Shown: positions 12,936 to 24,369 of the stretch, in pieces | Position numbering within the stretch: position 1 is the first letter of the stretch | Layout of the letters: every line of letters begins with the position of its first letter | Origin: Telopea speciosissima | Lineage: Eukaryota > Streptophyta > Magnoliopsida > Proteales > Proteaceae | Reading direction: 5' to 3' | DNA length: 64,000 nucleotides | NCBI RefSeq assembly: GCF_018873765.1 | Contig: NC_057920.1 | Span: 31,893,267 to 31,957,266, forward strand | Translations under genes and position numbers: made by a program | Notes under the pieces: model-generated | Database searches by the model: none | The model's input: the letters and a program-made list of their open reading frames with translations, nothing else | What the model was told of the DNA's origin: nothing

Positions 12936-13287
12936 GGCTCTATGCCAACCAAGGCCATCGGCCACGAGGCTCTATGCCAACCAAGGCCATCGGCCATAAG
13001 GCTCTATGCCAACCAAGGCCATCGGCCACAAGGCTCTATGCCAACCAAGGCCATCGGTCACGAGGCTTTATGCCAACCAAGGCCATCGGCCACAAGGCTC
13101 TATGCTAACCAAGTCCACCAGCCACAAGGCTCTATGCCAACCAAGGCCATTAGCCACGATGCTCTATGCCAACCAAGGCCATCGGCCAAAAGGCTCTATG
13201 CCAACCAAGGCCATCGACCATGAGGCTCTATGCCAACCAGGACCATCGGCCATAAGGCTCTATGCCACCAAGGCCCTTTGACCACGA
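12936..13287 (+). repeat. 32-bp minisatellite array in T1 3' UTR (about 11 copies)
   Basis: The phrase GGCTCTATGCCAACCAAGG recurs at 12936, 12968, 13000, 13032, 13064, 13096, 13128, 13160, 13192, 13224 and 13256, an exact 32-bp period with point substitutions. The last unit is shortened. Because 32 is not a multiple of 3, every frame cycles through the same three peptide phrases, which explains the apparently repetitive open frames here. Tandem arrays downstream of pol are known for Tat/Ogre elements. Confidence 0.95.
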
Positions 13288-13439
13288 GACAACAGACAAA
13301 GGTAAATTGCAATACGTACAAGAAAAAGTCAAGCACATAGATTCAAGGTAAAGATAGTAAGATTATCAAAGCTACTACAAGCACATGCCAAAAAAGTACT
13401 CTGTTACATGAAGAAAGAATTAAAATCAAGGCTCAAGAG

Positions 13440-15733
13440 GAGCAGTGACGATAGTGGCGACATCAACGCCCTCCTCTGGATAAGGGAGAACCAAGCTCGG
13501 GACCGAGCCACCTCGACGCCACCCCCCGAATGAGGGACATATGCTACCATCTCGTCAGCATCAACAACAGCGGAGAGGACGAAGGAGAAGGAGCCTTGGG
13601 AGGCTAAAGGGGTACTATGCCCGAAGATGGAACCTCCTCAACATCCCCCTCCGAGCAAGGGTCATCGACCACTACCTCATCGGCATCCACAGCGGTAGGA
13701 GGGACATAGCTCTGAAACTCCCTAAAGTCGTAACAGGGAGTCCTCCCGAGAACAAAGCCTATGGCATCGTTTATACCCATAGTATAAACCTCATTGTTGT
13801 ACGTATAGAACATGTCCGCGTAGGCACAAGATACTCAGAAGTCGGCCATGGCTTGCTCATGGGCGTGGGCAAGATTGGCACCATGCTGCTCTCGTAGGGT
13901 ATGAAGCTCACCCTCAAGGGCTCGGACCCTACCAGATAAGTCCACGGTCCCAGCCTCCAAAGTAGCCTTCTAAGAAGATAACACATGAATCTCCTTGGCC
14001 ATCTTCCCCTCCTGGGTGGCCCCCTCCTCGCACATGGCCTTCCGCCCCAAGACTTCCCTCTCCAGACTCCATAGGTGTTGGGCCTGCTGAACCAACACAT
14101 GAATCTCATCGGCCATCTTCCCCTCTGGAAAGCATACTTCTCGAAGCGTAACACCACCTCGACAGCCAGGTGATGAACCTGCAACCAAATTAAAGTCAGC
14201 AAACCATCAACATGCAAAAATAGGGGAAGAGTAGATAAAGAGGCACTAACTCACAGAAGCTATGTCTCCATAGAGAGACCGTATTAGCCTAGAGTCGCTC
14301 ATCTCCTGTAGGACCTCACGATCAGAGGGAAGCTGGCTCTTATCCACCCACTCCCTAGCGACCTCCTTGCTAGCCATGACAGAATCCCCATCGTGGATTT
14401 CCCATGGAAGGATCAAGGGAGAAGGGGTCTGAGCATCCGCATCAGCGCCTACTGAAGAAACCACCCCTTACCCTTGGAAGAGGAAAAAATGGCAGCCTTA
14501 GTAATAGCAGGAGAAGAGGCAGCAGGAGTCGATCGAGGAAGCTTGAAGACCAGAGAACCCTTCCCCGCATATCGAGGACCGGGGGCACCCTTCCTCTTAG
14601 TGCCCACGACAAGGACAATACTAGGTATAGACGCCAAAGGATCGGCCACGTCAACATCCCTCGCCATAGCCGAAGAAGAAGAGGCATCTTACGAGGATGC
14701 GAGGCCTTTGTAGCAGCCATCACAACTGCCCTCCGCTTCGTGGCATTAGTACAGAAGCGAGCAGGATTGGGCCGAAGATCCACTGACAACACAACATGAG
14801 AAGAAAATAAGTTAGCATCGAGAAAAGTAAACAAAAAACCAAGGTATAAAAGGCTAACAAAGGACCAGTCCAAGAGCTCACTAGGACTCAACTTCTAAAG
14901 GAATAGGAAGGTTTCTGACTCCAATTGACAGACATCGAACTTATTGCCTCTCAAGCAACAATTGAGGGACTCGTTCTCAAAGTCATTCAATGCGGGGGGG
15001 GGGGGCAGTTTGCACCCTGCAGTTCAACCTCTTCCCAATGGGTCTGAAAGGAGCACTAGGGGATAAAAGAGAAGAAGAATTGGTCCCTCCAGCATTTGAG
15101 CGAATTGGGCATCCCCTCAGAGAAGCCAAAACTAGCAAAAGAACCCTTAAGGGAATGACGGTGAAAATGGTACCATCCACCTCCTCTCCTCAATGTATAA
15201 AAAAGCAGGAACAGGGGAGCAGTAGCAGCACGACTTAGCCGAGCAAAGAAGATAAAAAAACTCAAAAAAAACCCAAAATGACAGTGGTCTAGTACCAACT
15301 CAGCAAAGTGGAGAATGGGGAAGCGAAGACCGTTAGCAAAGGAGATCACATACAAGCATAACTCATCGGCTCGATGGGAAAAAGCCAGATCACTATCCCC
15401 AGGGACACAGAGAGCTATGAAGGGGGGAATGTGATACAACTGATGAAAGGACAGTAGATTGAAGGAAGTCAAGGACCTATGATAATGTCCGATCCCAGTG
15501 GCCTCCGTAGTAGGAACAGATGTCCTAGAATCATCCCCATCGGAGTAACCATTCGAATCCGGGCTCGAGACAAAAGGTACGAGGCTGGTAACTCCCTCCC
15601 CCTCATCACTGAGTATAGGTCTAGGGTAAGGCAAGGGGGGAAGGGTATCCACATCTGACTCAGACGAAAATGATGTAGCCCCATCGACACTAGGTCCTCC
15701 ACAAATATGGTCCAAGTTAGAGCTACTCGACAT
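13440..15733 (-). pseudogene. Antisense ORF region of T1 (gypsy-type accessory ORF)
   Basis: The region is antisense to pol and downstream of it, where Tat elements commonly carry an accessory ORF. The best part is 15733-15056 (225 codons). It starts with a Ser/Asp-rich acidic leader (SSSSN..., SESDVDTLPP) and then a region reading RADELCLYVISFANGLRFPI and GGWYHFHRHS. This resembles, from memory, the family annotated as putative gypsy-type transposon protein. Further minus-strand pieces (14464-14246, 14188-13970, 13813-13604) are Glu/Lys-rich and coiled-coil-like and may be later exons or frames of the same gene. The exact structure is not resolved and frames are broken. Confidence 0.5.
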
Positions 15734-16242
15734 AGCAATAGAAGTGGAAGACTTACTTGAATGGAGCTCCTAGACACCAAGTTGCTCGACAACGAATCGA
15801 ACTACACCTGTGAGGAAGAGCAAGTTCAAGTCAGTGTTCAAAAAAAAAAAAGTAGGAGGAAGAGGATAATCACCAAACCTCAAGGAGAGACAAATCCAAA
15901 AAATAGGCCGAGAAAGGATGACAAGATCGCGCCTGATGAGATCGAGACTGTAGGCAACAAGTAAGCTCCGACGACCGCACAAGCGAGCCGGCAAGCACGC
16001 GGGCAAGCAAGCTGGCCAACAAGCAGGCAAGCGGGGGCAAGCACGCGAACCAGTGGGTGACTTGCGTGGTCGAGTGCGCGGACGAGTGCGAGGGTGACCA
16101 GCGGCTGGTGACCTGCGTGGGCGAGTGCATGGGCAACCAGCGATTGGCGACAAGTGAGCATGGACGAGTAGCCCAATCTATGTGCAAGCCCACCAGCAAG
16201 GGCGAGCATGCAGACGAGTAGCCCAATCTATGCGCGCTCACT
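15734..16242. other. Purine tract and GC-rich repetitive block at T1/C1 junction
   Basis: 15840-15870 is an A-run followed by a purine-rich tract (possible polypurine tract). From about 15965 to 16242 the DNA becomes strongly GC-rich with recurring CAAGC, GCGAGTGC and GGGCAAGC words. The segment GAGTAGCCCAATCTATG occurs twice, about 46 bp apart. The last copy resembles the copia LTR at about 20595-20625. No gene is supported. Confidence 0.5.
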
Positions 16243-17439
16243 TGACAGAATTACAATAATTAATTGCAAATAACATAACCAAATCCCCCAATACAATGGC
16301 CAATATTGGCTTACAATCAAATTAGGTTTTTTTTCAACTAAACATGCAACCTAGAAACTCACAAATGGGGATTTACAATTGGAGAATACCTCTTGTAGAG
16401 TAATCCAACAATCATGAAGCCTCTGACGGATAAAAATCATGTCTATGTATGCTCCACTGCTCAAACCATCTTCAATATGGAGTCATCGAGCATAAAATAG
16501 TAATATCGTTGACTTTATATGCTTAAATGATGCTACAACTCCTTCCAATGGCTTACTCTCAAAAAAATACCCAATTTCAAAAAAAACTTCATCCCATTTG
16601 GACATCGGATGACCAAGATACGACCTTCCAAAGTTGAATGCTCCAAAAATTGGTAATCAGTGGTAAATCCGTAAATAAAGAGATTCTTCGTGACAAACCG
16701 TGCACAAAAGAAAAAATTTGTCAGAGATTTTCACACTCTCTTCCTTCATAAGAAATAGGGGTGATGTCATGCCAACATCACACTTCACTACACATTAGTT
16801 ATTTCCTTTATTTCCTCCTTTTTTCCTTTTTCTTTTAATGAACCAAATCTGATGCAAGATACCGATCCGACGCTTGAGGAGATTCTAGAGTTTTAATAAA
16901 ACAATGGAGAATGTCTATCTATAGTATAACACTTAAAGATAAGCCAAAATTTTTGGCTAAGTATATAAACTTTTACCTATTCAAGATTTGCTCCATTTTC
17001 ACGCATCGATACAAAAATATCTGTAACTTTCTCGTTCAATACTCAAATGATACAAGACTAGTTGCGTTGGAACTGTGACTCAACTAAATTCATTTCTTGT
17101 GAAGACCACTTTACCCAAAATTACCATTAAGCCTTCCAAAAATGATCTTAAATTCACTGTCATTGCATGAACCTGTGAAATCACAACTTTAACAGTATGA
17201 AACCTTCACCTGTTGCTTCGCTCCTTTATAAGGACTTAATATGCTATTAAATGGTGTTTTTCAAGTGCGGGTACCCTTGTAACCCTACCAAATGACCAAA
17301 ATACCCTTATAGCTGTGTAGGTGACTGTTTGACCATTTCAACTCTTCCAAACCACCAATAGCTACTGCCACAACACCACTATGACCAAATACGCTGCCAA
17401 CAATGACAACAACATTCCACACACTCCAATGGACTAACA
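16243..17439 (-). repeat. 3' LTR of C1, truncated
   Basis: It is collinear with 20620-21820 with few substitutions and short indels. The outer end on the minus strand is TGTTAGTCCATTGG at 17439. The part equivalent to 20187-20619 is absent. Short open frames inside have no support. Confidence 0.9.
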
Positions 17440-17588
17440 ATCTCCCTCTTTGGAATTATTGGCAACTCACTGCACAAAGTCATCTTGACTGTGTGATGCA
17501 CTTCTCTCCCCCTTTGACAACAAGTACAAAGGGTACCGACGCTCCCCCTACATGGAAGCTCCCCCTACTCTCCCTACACATGTATCAT
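17440..17588 (-). other. Short spacer between C1 protease frame and 3' LTR
   Basis: About 150 bp that would contain the polypurine tract. On the minus strand it has GGGGGAGC and GGGGGAG stretches (complement of 17541-17575) close to the LTR. The pol genes expected between protease and LTR are missing. Confidence 0.6.
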
Positions 17589-18173
17589 CTATTGTGCTTG
17601 TGGAGTAATAACTTCAGGTTTGTCTTTGAGTACTTCAAAGTTGTCATCGAGAAGTACCCCTTTCTTACTTATCATGCACATTTCTTCAAGACCTTCAAAA
17701 AGTGCATAGAGATTACAAGCTGTCCTTGATCCTTGTGCCTCAATCTTCCCATTCTTTGTCTTCTTGATCACACACCCATCTTTGGTGAATAGAACTTCAT
17801 TGCCACTATCACATAACTGACTGACACTCAAGATGTTGTGTTTCAATTCACTAACATACAAGGCATTATTAGAAGAAATATGTTCATTATATAATCTGAT
17901 TTTTCCTTTTCCTTCAACTCTAGCGCCATCATTATTTCCAAATCTAACCAAGCCTTTTCCAACATGTTCCAAATTCAGAAATTTATCTTTATCACCTGTC
18001 ATATGAGTAGAGCATCCACTATCAAGAATCCACGGTGATGGTTTACTGTGTGCCTGGAAAGCGGTTTGAATAAGAAGTGAATTGTCACTGTCCCCTTTCT
18101 TCTTTTTCTCAACCCAAATTGCCTTCTCTGCCACTGTGATGTGTTTCCTTCTTTTCTCTTTAACATCCACTTT
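17589..18173 (-). pseudogene. C1 aspartic protease with GAG-pre-integrase part
   Basis: The open frame 18170-17589 (193 codons) contains the copia protease site WILDSGCSTHMTGD, then the GAG-pre-integrase stretch (LYVSELKHNILSVSQLCDSG, VLFTKDGCVI). It ends at a stop before any integrase core. Full-length copia polyproteins continue for about 900 more residues, so this is an internal deletion derivative or a naturally short form. The frame is contiguous with the upstream gag except for one stop at 18174-18176. Confidence 0.88.
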
Positions 18174-20097
18174 CTATTTTTGACCTTCCTTCTTTGGAGG
18201 ATTCTTCTTCATGTTTCTTTTAGACTGCCTTTGTGAGGGAAGTATGGTTTTGAAATTCCTTGCCATGTGTCCTAACCTGTAACACCTGTAGCATTCCACA
18301 CTCTCCTCTCTAAGTGGAGCATACCTGTTCCTGCTTATGAAATTTGTAGGCTTGACCTGTCTTTTGCATTCTACAAATCTGTGCGCAAAAACATTACACC
18401 CATAACAGTAACCATTAAAGTAGCTCTGTCCTTGTCTTGAATATCTCCCAAAGTTCTTGGGCTTCTGATGACTAACTGTGGTGAATCCATCTCTGTCAAC
18501 TTTCTTCTTAGTAAACTTTTCAAGATTAGAGTTCTTCGATTTTTCACTAACAAATCTCGCTGGATTCCCAGCAGTGCCCTTACCTTTAGTCTTCTCACTT
18601 CCAGATGAACTTCCTTCAAAACCAAGACCAAACTTTAGCTGTGGTGACCTCTGAAAGCTAAGGATCTCATCAAGTATATTACTCTGTCCTTTGTTAGATG
18701 GTGGATGATCTATCTCAATTATCTGTGTGCTCACTTCCTTATCTTTTCTCTTCAGTATAGTAACTGATGGGGTTGTAGGAGTTGGATCATCATTCTTCTT
18801 TAGCTTCTCAATCTCTATCCTCAACATAACAATTTGTTCCTCCAATTTGTTGCAGTCTTCTATCTTCAACGAAAGACTGCTATTAATATCATCAGTTATC
18901 TTCTGTGTCTCCACAATGGCAAGCTTTACTTGACTGATCAGTTCATCTTGCTCTTCAAACTGTTTTACAAACTTTTTGCTCTTCTTTCTCTCCACTTTAA
19001 GTTCTTATAATGCAGAGTATAATTCAGCTTCAAGGTCATATTCACCCTCAGACTCTTCCTCTTCATCAGATTTTTCAACTGTTTTATTTTGACTTTTGCT
19101 TCCAAATGCCATGAAAAGTGTCTCATATTCTTCATTATCTGAATTTTCACCTTCTGATGTTTCTTCTGAAGAGGTATTGCTCCTTTTTGAAATTAAGCTT
19201 CTTTTCCTGTAGTTGCCTTTTCTAGGAACAACCTTCTCTTTACCTTTCTTGGTTTTACTTTCATGGATATCTTCATCTGAATCATCGGTCTTACCTTTCT
19301 CTGGACACTTTGATGCAAAATGACCAATGCCTCCACAGTTGAAGCATTTTAAGGGAAGTTTTCCCTTGTCCTTTCCTCTTCCCTTCTTGAACTTCCTTGC
19401 AAGATAAGCTTGAGTTACTTTCTTGCTTAATTTTGAGTTTCTTCATGGCTTTGAATGCAGCTTCCTTTTTGGTAGGTTTTACCTTCACCATCCTCATCTC
19501 ATATGCTGTCAGTGTGCCTTGCAATTCATCTAAACTCATGGAATTTAGATCTTTTGATTATTCTATTGCAAACACTTTGGGATTGTAGAGATCTGGTAAA
19601 GACCTTAAAATTTTCTTCACCACCACTGCATCAGTGACTCGCTCACCTAACCCTCTGATAGAGTTAATAATTTCATTTACTCTGTTTATATAAAATTCAA
19701 CTGTCTCTTCTTCTGACATTTTCAAGCTTTCAAATTGATATCTGAAATGCTGGAGCATGGCCTCTTTAATCTTTTCATCCCCCTCATGGATGCCTTTCAA
19801 TTTGTCCCAAACTTGTTTAGCTGTCTCACATCCAGACACTCTTACTAATTCCTGGTCTGTCAAGGAACTCAACAGTGCACTTTTGGCCTTATTCTCCTGT
19901 TCATACTTTTTCAACTCTATAGCATCTGTAATGTCCTCTATAGAAATGATGTAACCTGTCTGCATAGTCTTCCACACATGATATCCCTGTGATTTCAAGT
20001 ACGCCTCCATCCGAATTTTCCAAAAGCAATAATTGGAGCCATAAAAAATCAGAATCTTTCCGTCCATGCTTTTTCCTTCACTGGTGTTTGCCATCAC
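18174..20097 (-). pseudogene. C1 gag with several zinc knuckles
   Basis: The copia gag starts at 20097 (second Met at 20094) and shows MDGKILIFYGSNYCFWKIRMEAYL and a UBN2-type capsid domain to about 19558, where a stop occurs. The reading continues through frame breaks near 19430 and 19006. Knuckle-like CCHC motifs are CFNCGGIGHFASKC (about 19310-19350), CYGCNVFAHRFVEC (about 18370-18410) and a third, CYRCYRLGHMARN, whose last Cys is Phe. A Lys/Glu-rich segment with a possible coiled coil (KIEDCNKLEEQIVMLRIEIEKLKK) lies between them. Long multi-knuckle gags of this kind are seen in some plant copia elements. Confidence 0.85.
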
Positions 20098-20168
20098 TAT
20101 GAAATCTCAATGTCCAACCCATAACTATTAAGTTTTCTTCCTTGGGAACCTAGCTTTGACACCACTTG

Positions 20169-20178
20169 TTGATACCAG
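20169..20178 (-). other. Primer-binding site region of C1
   Basis: The minus strand reads CTGGTATCAACAAGTGG immediately inside the LTR. TGGTATCA is the usual tRNA-iMet primer complement core of copia elements. Confidence 0.6.
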
Positions 20179-20186
20179 GTTGACAC

Positions 20187-21820
20187 TGATAGGGGGGTGA
20201 ATCAGTGTTCTTAAAAAATAACCCATAAATTCCAACCCTATGTTGATGTCAATGGAGAAGACTTCAAGCAAACCTGATTGGCCGGGGCAATCCCGTAATT
20301 ACCAATCCCACAACACACATGCATGTCCACCTCGCAACCACTGTGTGGCCAGGTCTACCAGATAGTACACCCCACTCTGCAGATCAAACACACTCCAATA
20401 TATACAATGAAAGTAAAGTAGACAAGGCACCAAATTTACGTGGTTCGGCCAAACTGCCTACGTCCATGGAGCAATACCCTACCCAGGGTTTCGTATATTG
20501 CTCAATACGCTACTCAAATTTTGACTACAACAACAGCCCAGGAACTACAATCCCTACTTTGGTTTGTGCAACAACACAAACGAGGGTAACTACCCCAATC
20601 TCTGTACAAGCCCCCACTTGACAGAGTTAGAATAATTAATTGCAAATAACATAACCAAATCCCCCAATACAATGGCCAATATTGGCTTACAATCAAATTA
20701 GGTTTTTTTTCAACTAAACATGCAACCTAGAAACTCACAATGGGGATTTACAATTGGGGATTACCTCTTGTAGAGTAATCCAACAATCATGAAGCCTCTG
20801 ACGCATAGAAATCGTGTCTATGTACGCTCCACTGTTCAAACCATCTTTAATACAAAGTCATCGAGTATAAAATAGTAATATCGTCAACTTTCTGTACTCA
20901 AACGATGCTACAACTCCTTCCAATGGATTCCTATAAAAACAATACCCAATTTCAAAAAAAACTTCATCCCATTTGGACATCAGATGACCAAGATACGGCC
21001 TTCCAAAGTTGAATGCTCCAAAAATTGGTAACCAGCGACAAATCCGTAAATAAAGAGATTCTTCGTGACAAACCGTGCACAAAAGGAAAAATGCGTCAGA
21101 GATTTTCACACTCTTCCTTCATAAGAAATGGGGGTGATGTCATGCCAACATCACACTTCACTACACATTAGTTATTTCCTCTATTTCCTCCTTTTTTTTT
21201 CTTTTAATGAACGAAATCTGATGCAAGATACCGATCCGACGCTTGGGGAGATTCTGGAGTTTTAACAAAACAATAGAGAACATCTATCTATAGTATAACA
21301 CTTAAATATAAGCCAAAGATTTTGGCTAAGCATATAAACTTTTGCCTATTCCAAATTTGTTCCGTTTTCGCACATCAACACGAAAATATCTGTAACTTTC
21401 TCGTTCAATACTCAAATGATATGAGACTAGTTGCGTTAGAACCATGACTCAGTGAAATTCATTTCTTATGAAGACTACTTTACCCAAAATTACCATTAAG
21501 CCTTCCAAAAATGACCTTAAAGTCACTGTTATTGCATGAACCTATGAAATCACAACTTTAATAGTATGACACCTTCACTTGCTGCTTCGCCCCTTTGCTA
21601 AACACTATATGAGGACTTAATATGCTGTTAAATGGTGTTCTTTAAGTGCGGGTATCCTTATAACCCTACCAAATGACCAAAATACCCTTATAGCTGTGTA
21701 GGTGACTGTTTGACTATTTCAGCTCTTCCAAACCACCAATAGCTACTGCCACAACACCACTATGATCAAATATGTTGCCAACAATGACAACAACATTCCA
21801 CACACTCCAATGGACTAACA
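20187..21820 (-). repeat. 5' LTR of C1 (1634 bp)
   Basis: In plus orientation it runs from TGATAGGGGGGTGAATCA to GGACTAACA, so it is bounded by TG and CA. It is homologous to the left LTR over about 1.2 kb. The segment around 20430-20480 (ACGTGGTTCGGCCAA) is a phrase common in plant copia LTRs. Open frames inside are not genes. Confidence 0.88.
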
Positions 21821-22426
21821 ACCAAAAATATAAGGGCCAATCCCAAGAAGCCACGTGTCTTGACCCAAAGAGGAGGCTAGCTCAAGCCCGACTGCGATAG
21901 AACTAGTTCGGTAGCCCAAGAGGAATAGGACCCAAGAGGCTACCCCAAAGGCCAAGTCTACCATGCAAGCCACGGAGTTCAACCATGATGTCATCATGAA
22001 GATCTACATTATCCTATCACTAAAAGATCGGGAGGTATACCAAAGGGAGAACTATTCCCAAAGAGATACAAACCTAATCAAACTCAACACGGGAGGAAGA
22101 CATTTAGGGAACCTCTTCCCTACTAGGACTCTACATCTCACAAGGAGCTATTCCAAGTACAACTCTACTATGAGATAGATTCTTCCACGAAGAATGCTTA
22201 TCATCAACTGGGACTCGCCGCGCGCATCGCCATACTCAACTATAAATACTCAGGTATTCTACCCCAGTAACCATCTTGAATTTCAGTAATTCATCTGTTG
22301 CTGAGAGAGATCTAACTTAGGCATCGGAGAATCCTAGGCCAGAACCACACCTATTCTTCCTTCTCCCTGACGTCCTTTTGCAGGTCGCGGCACCCGAGGA
22401 TCTACCGACGATTTCTTGACGCAACA
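21821..22426 (+). repeat. LTR-like end of T1
   Basis: The segment contains TATAAATA (22237-22244), then a transcribed-type leader and the end TTTCTTGACGCAACA, a common 3' end of Tat-lineage LTRs. It is probably the right part of the T1 3' LTR, cut off from the rest by C1. Without a second copy in the window its left boundary cannot be proven. Confidence 0.6.
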
Positions 22427-22621
22427 CACATGTAATCTCATCTATATATACCTAGCCTCTCCATATTGGAGGAAAGGCAATGAATTCCAATACAATCCCT
22501 TGGTCTAACACTCTCTCAGGGGCTGTCCTTGTGAGTGAGTAGGACCCTCTTGCTGGCTTTGTAATTATCTGGTCTTTCTTTCATAATAAAATTGATTTAA
22601 TTAAAAAAAAAAAAAAAAAAA
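22427..22621 (+). repeat. LINE-like 3' end with poly(A)
   Basis: A short segment ends in CATAATAAAATTGATTTAATT followed by about 20 A residues (22602-22621). An AATAAA-type signal just before a long A-tract, after a CT/GT-rich region, fits the 3' end of a plant L1-type LINE or a retroposed transcript. No ORF2 is present. Confidence 0.4.
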
Positions 22622-23872
22622 GAGGCAAGGAAGAAAAAGCAGTTTTACTTAGCTTCCCCATTTAAGTATTTTTTTAGTACTACTTTTAGACTGAAAGGTA
22701 GAAAATTTCCATTTTAATTTGCATGGATCACTACCTTAAAAACATTAGTAGGCCAATACAAATAGAGTAATTTCATCTTCCTCTTGATATTTTCAAGTAG
22801 GTCAAAAGATTTCTCCATTTGGTTAGCCCTACTTTTTGTTAATTAGAAGAGAAGGGAGTTAAAATACCTTAAAGTGAACTAAAATCTCGCCGTTGAAAAA
22901 TTTCCTATTACTCTATTCTTTTAATTGCTCTAAAATTTACCTCACTTTACAAAGAAAGATTCTATTTTCTAACCGAACAGGGAGAGAGAAAAAAAAATTG
23001 AAGTGAAGGGATATCAAAAGTCCCATGTTCTAGTCTTAACTTATCAGGATTTCTCCGAACTGTAGGCGTCAAAACTCTCTGTTTCATTGTCCTTTTCATA
23101 CATTGTGTTGAGTTTGTCCTTTGTAGATGGTGTTGCCTTTGTCTTTCCATGTCCTTGAATCATGCATGATACTCTTTTCCTCTTAAAGACAAAAAAAAAT
23201 AAAGAAAGAAAAAAAGGCTGATGAAGACATTGCTATCAATGAGAGAGCAAGATATAGAGTAGTTAAAGTAGCTATTACAAATAAAAGCATGAAAGGGCTG
23301 AAAGATTGATATGAAAATAAAAAGGGATTACCAAAAATAATACATTATATAAGGGTATTGTTAACCGAACCTGGGCTAGACCCCGTTCGGGTTTGGCACC
23401 TACCCATAGGGGCAGTCGGTTGGACCAGTTGGGTTGGCCACTTAAGGAGGTGGTTTTCCCCAATAGGTTTCTACCTTCTCTATGATTCCTATTTAGAGTG
23501 AGACACTATGAGGAGGTGGAGACTGATTATATATATTACCTAATCAGGTCACCCCTAATTCGAATGTCATTGCTGAGATTCTAGTCTCCCTCTCTCACTC
23601 TTAGTCTTTTTCACCAAGTTACTATTGTGTACTTTATGGGATTTCATCTGTTTCCAAGGATTCGCAGTGTGGAGTTCTCCATGGAAAAGCCTTTTAAGAT
23701 ATCTCAAGATTGTAGAAGATCGTTCGACTTCATAAAGTTTGTAACCAAATCTGTACGAGATCCTTCTACTGCATCCCATCTCCGTTCATGTAACACCCTA
23801 ACGAGTGGTGATTTGTTTATCGGTACAAAAGCAAAATGGCAAATTCATTAAGCTAATTTTCTTCAGCCATAG
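22622..23872. other. Intergenic DNA without a recognisable gene
   Basis: AT-rich low-copy-looking sequence. The open frames here are all under 75 codons and lack recognisable motifs. No tRNA, no repeat pair and no promoter could be supported. Confidence 0.6.
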
Positions 23873-24168
23873 CTGCATGTCTATATACTGGACTATGATG
23901 GCAATGCGGAAGGTGGAGGCCATAAACAATTTTGGGGTGTATGAGTGCCGTCCAGTGATGCCTGGGCAATGTTCTCTATGGGGGAGTGTGGCCCTTGCAC
24001 GAGCACACATGTTGCCATCATGGGAGCGCGGTGGTCATTTCACTGCCATATGTGTCATTGTGTGGGCAGTACACTACCCCAGAGTGAACTTTCTTCCTAT
24101 TTTAATTCAATTTGCTACCCCTTAGCACAAAAAAAACAATAAAAACTACTGCATGTCTATATACTGGA
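23873..24168 (+). mobile_element. SINE-like or retroposed insertion with 20-bp target duplication
   Basis: A perfect 20-bp direct repeat beginning CTGCATGTCTATATACTG lies at 23873-23892 and 24149-24168. The 256 bp between them end in a tail of eight A residues then CAATAAAAACTA. A long target duplication plus an A-rich tail is the signature of LINE-mediated retroposition. The length suits a SINE, although clear A and B boxes of a tRNA promoter were not found. Confidence 0.6.
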
Positions 24169-24369
24169 AGTTAACTTTCTAACAGCCTTTATGCTTTACA
24201 TTATTGATTCTATTTCTTGGAAAGTTTATAAAATTACACAAATAGTTGAACTAGCTGTCTTTGACCAACAGGACACATCCATGACCCATCCAATAATAAC
24301 ATATGGAATACACATAAGCATCAACTTTTATATGACATTGTATGACACCCATCTCTTGAAATGGTTTCC

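Larger units (their letters stand above)
16243..21820 (-). mobile_element. Non-autonomous Ty1/copia element C1
   Basis: Two homologous LTR segments (16243-17439 and 20187-21820) flank an internal region with gag and protease only. Reading is right to left. The protease is followed almost directly by the 3' LTR, so integrase, RT and RNase H are absent. The left LTR is about 440 bp shorter than the right one, missing its 3' (left) end. The element sits in the 3' region of T1. A target-site duplication cannot be shown because of that truncation. Confidence 0.85.
8739..22426 (+). mobile_element. Decayed Tat-lineage Ty3/gypsy element T1 (interrupted)
   Basis: This is a plus-strand element: end of gag and protease (8739-9450), RT-RNaseH plus an additional RNase H (9451-11430), integrase (to 12744), a 3' untranslated region with a 32-bp tandem array, an antisense ORF region (about 13440-15733), and an LTR-like end after the copia insertion (21821-22426). 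The second RNase H and the antisense ORF downstream of pol are hallmarks of Tat/Retand-type elements. The 5' part is lost behind A1. Outer boundaries are inferred and the 3' LTR start is not resolved. Confidence 0.8.

Noticed and set aside
12870..13281. Two overlapping open frames coding a repetitive protein (MPTKAIGHEALCQP-type units)
   Set aside because: They are produced by the 32-bp DNA repeat cycling through three frames. No start context, no homology recognised, and they lie in a retrotransposon 3' UTR.
12936..13287. Possible CRISPR-like array
   Set aside because: Units are head-to-tail without unique spacers, in plant DNA; it is a minisatellite.
14404..14799. Plus-strand Arg/Ser-rich frame in T1
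   Set aside because: Overlaps the antisense region; composition-driven, no motif.
21963..22178. 71-codon frame in the T1 LTR-like end
   Set aside because: Within LTR-like sequence, no recognisable domain.
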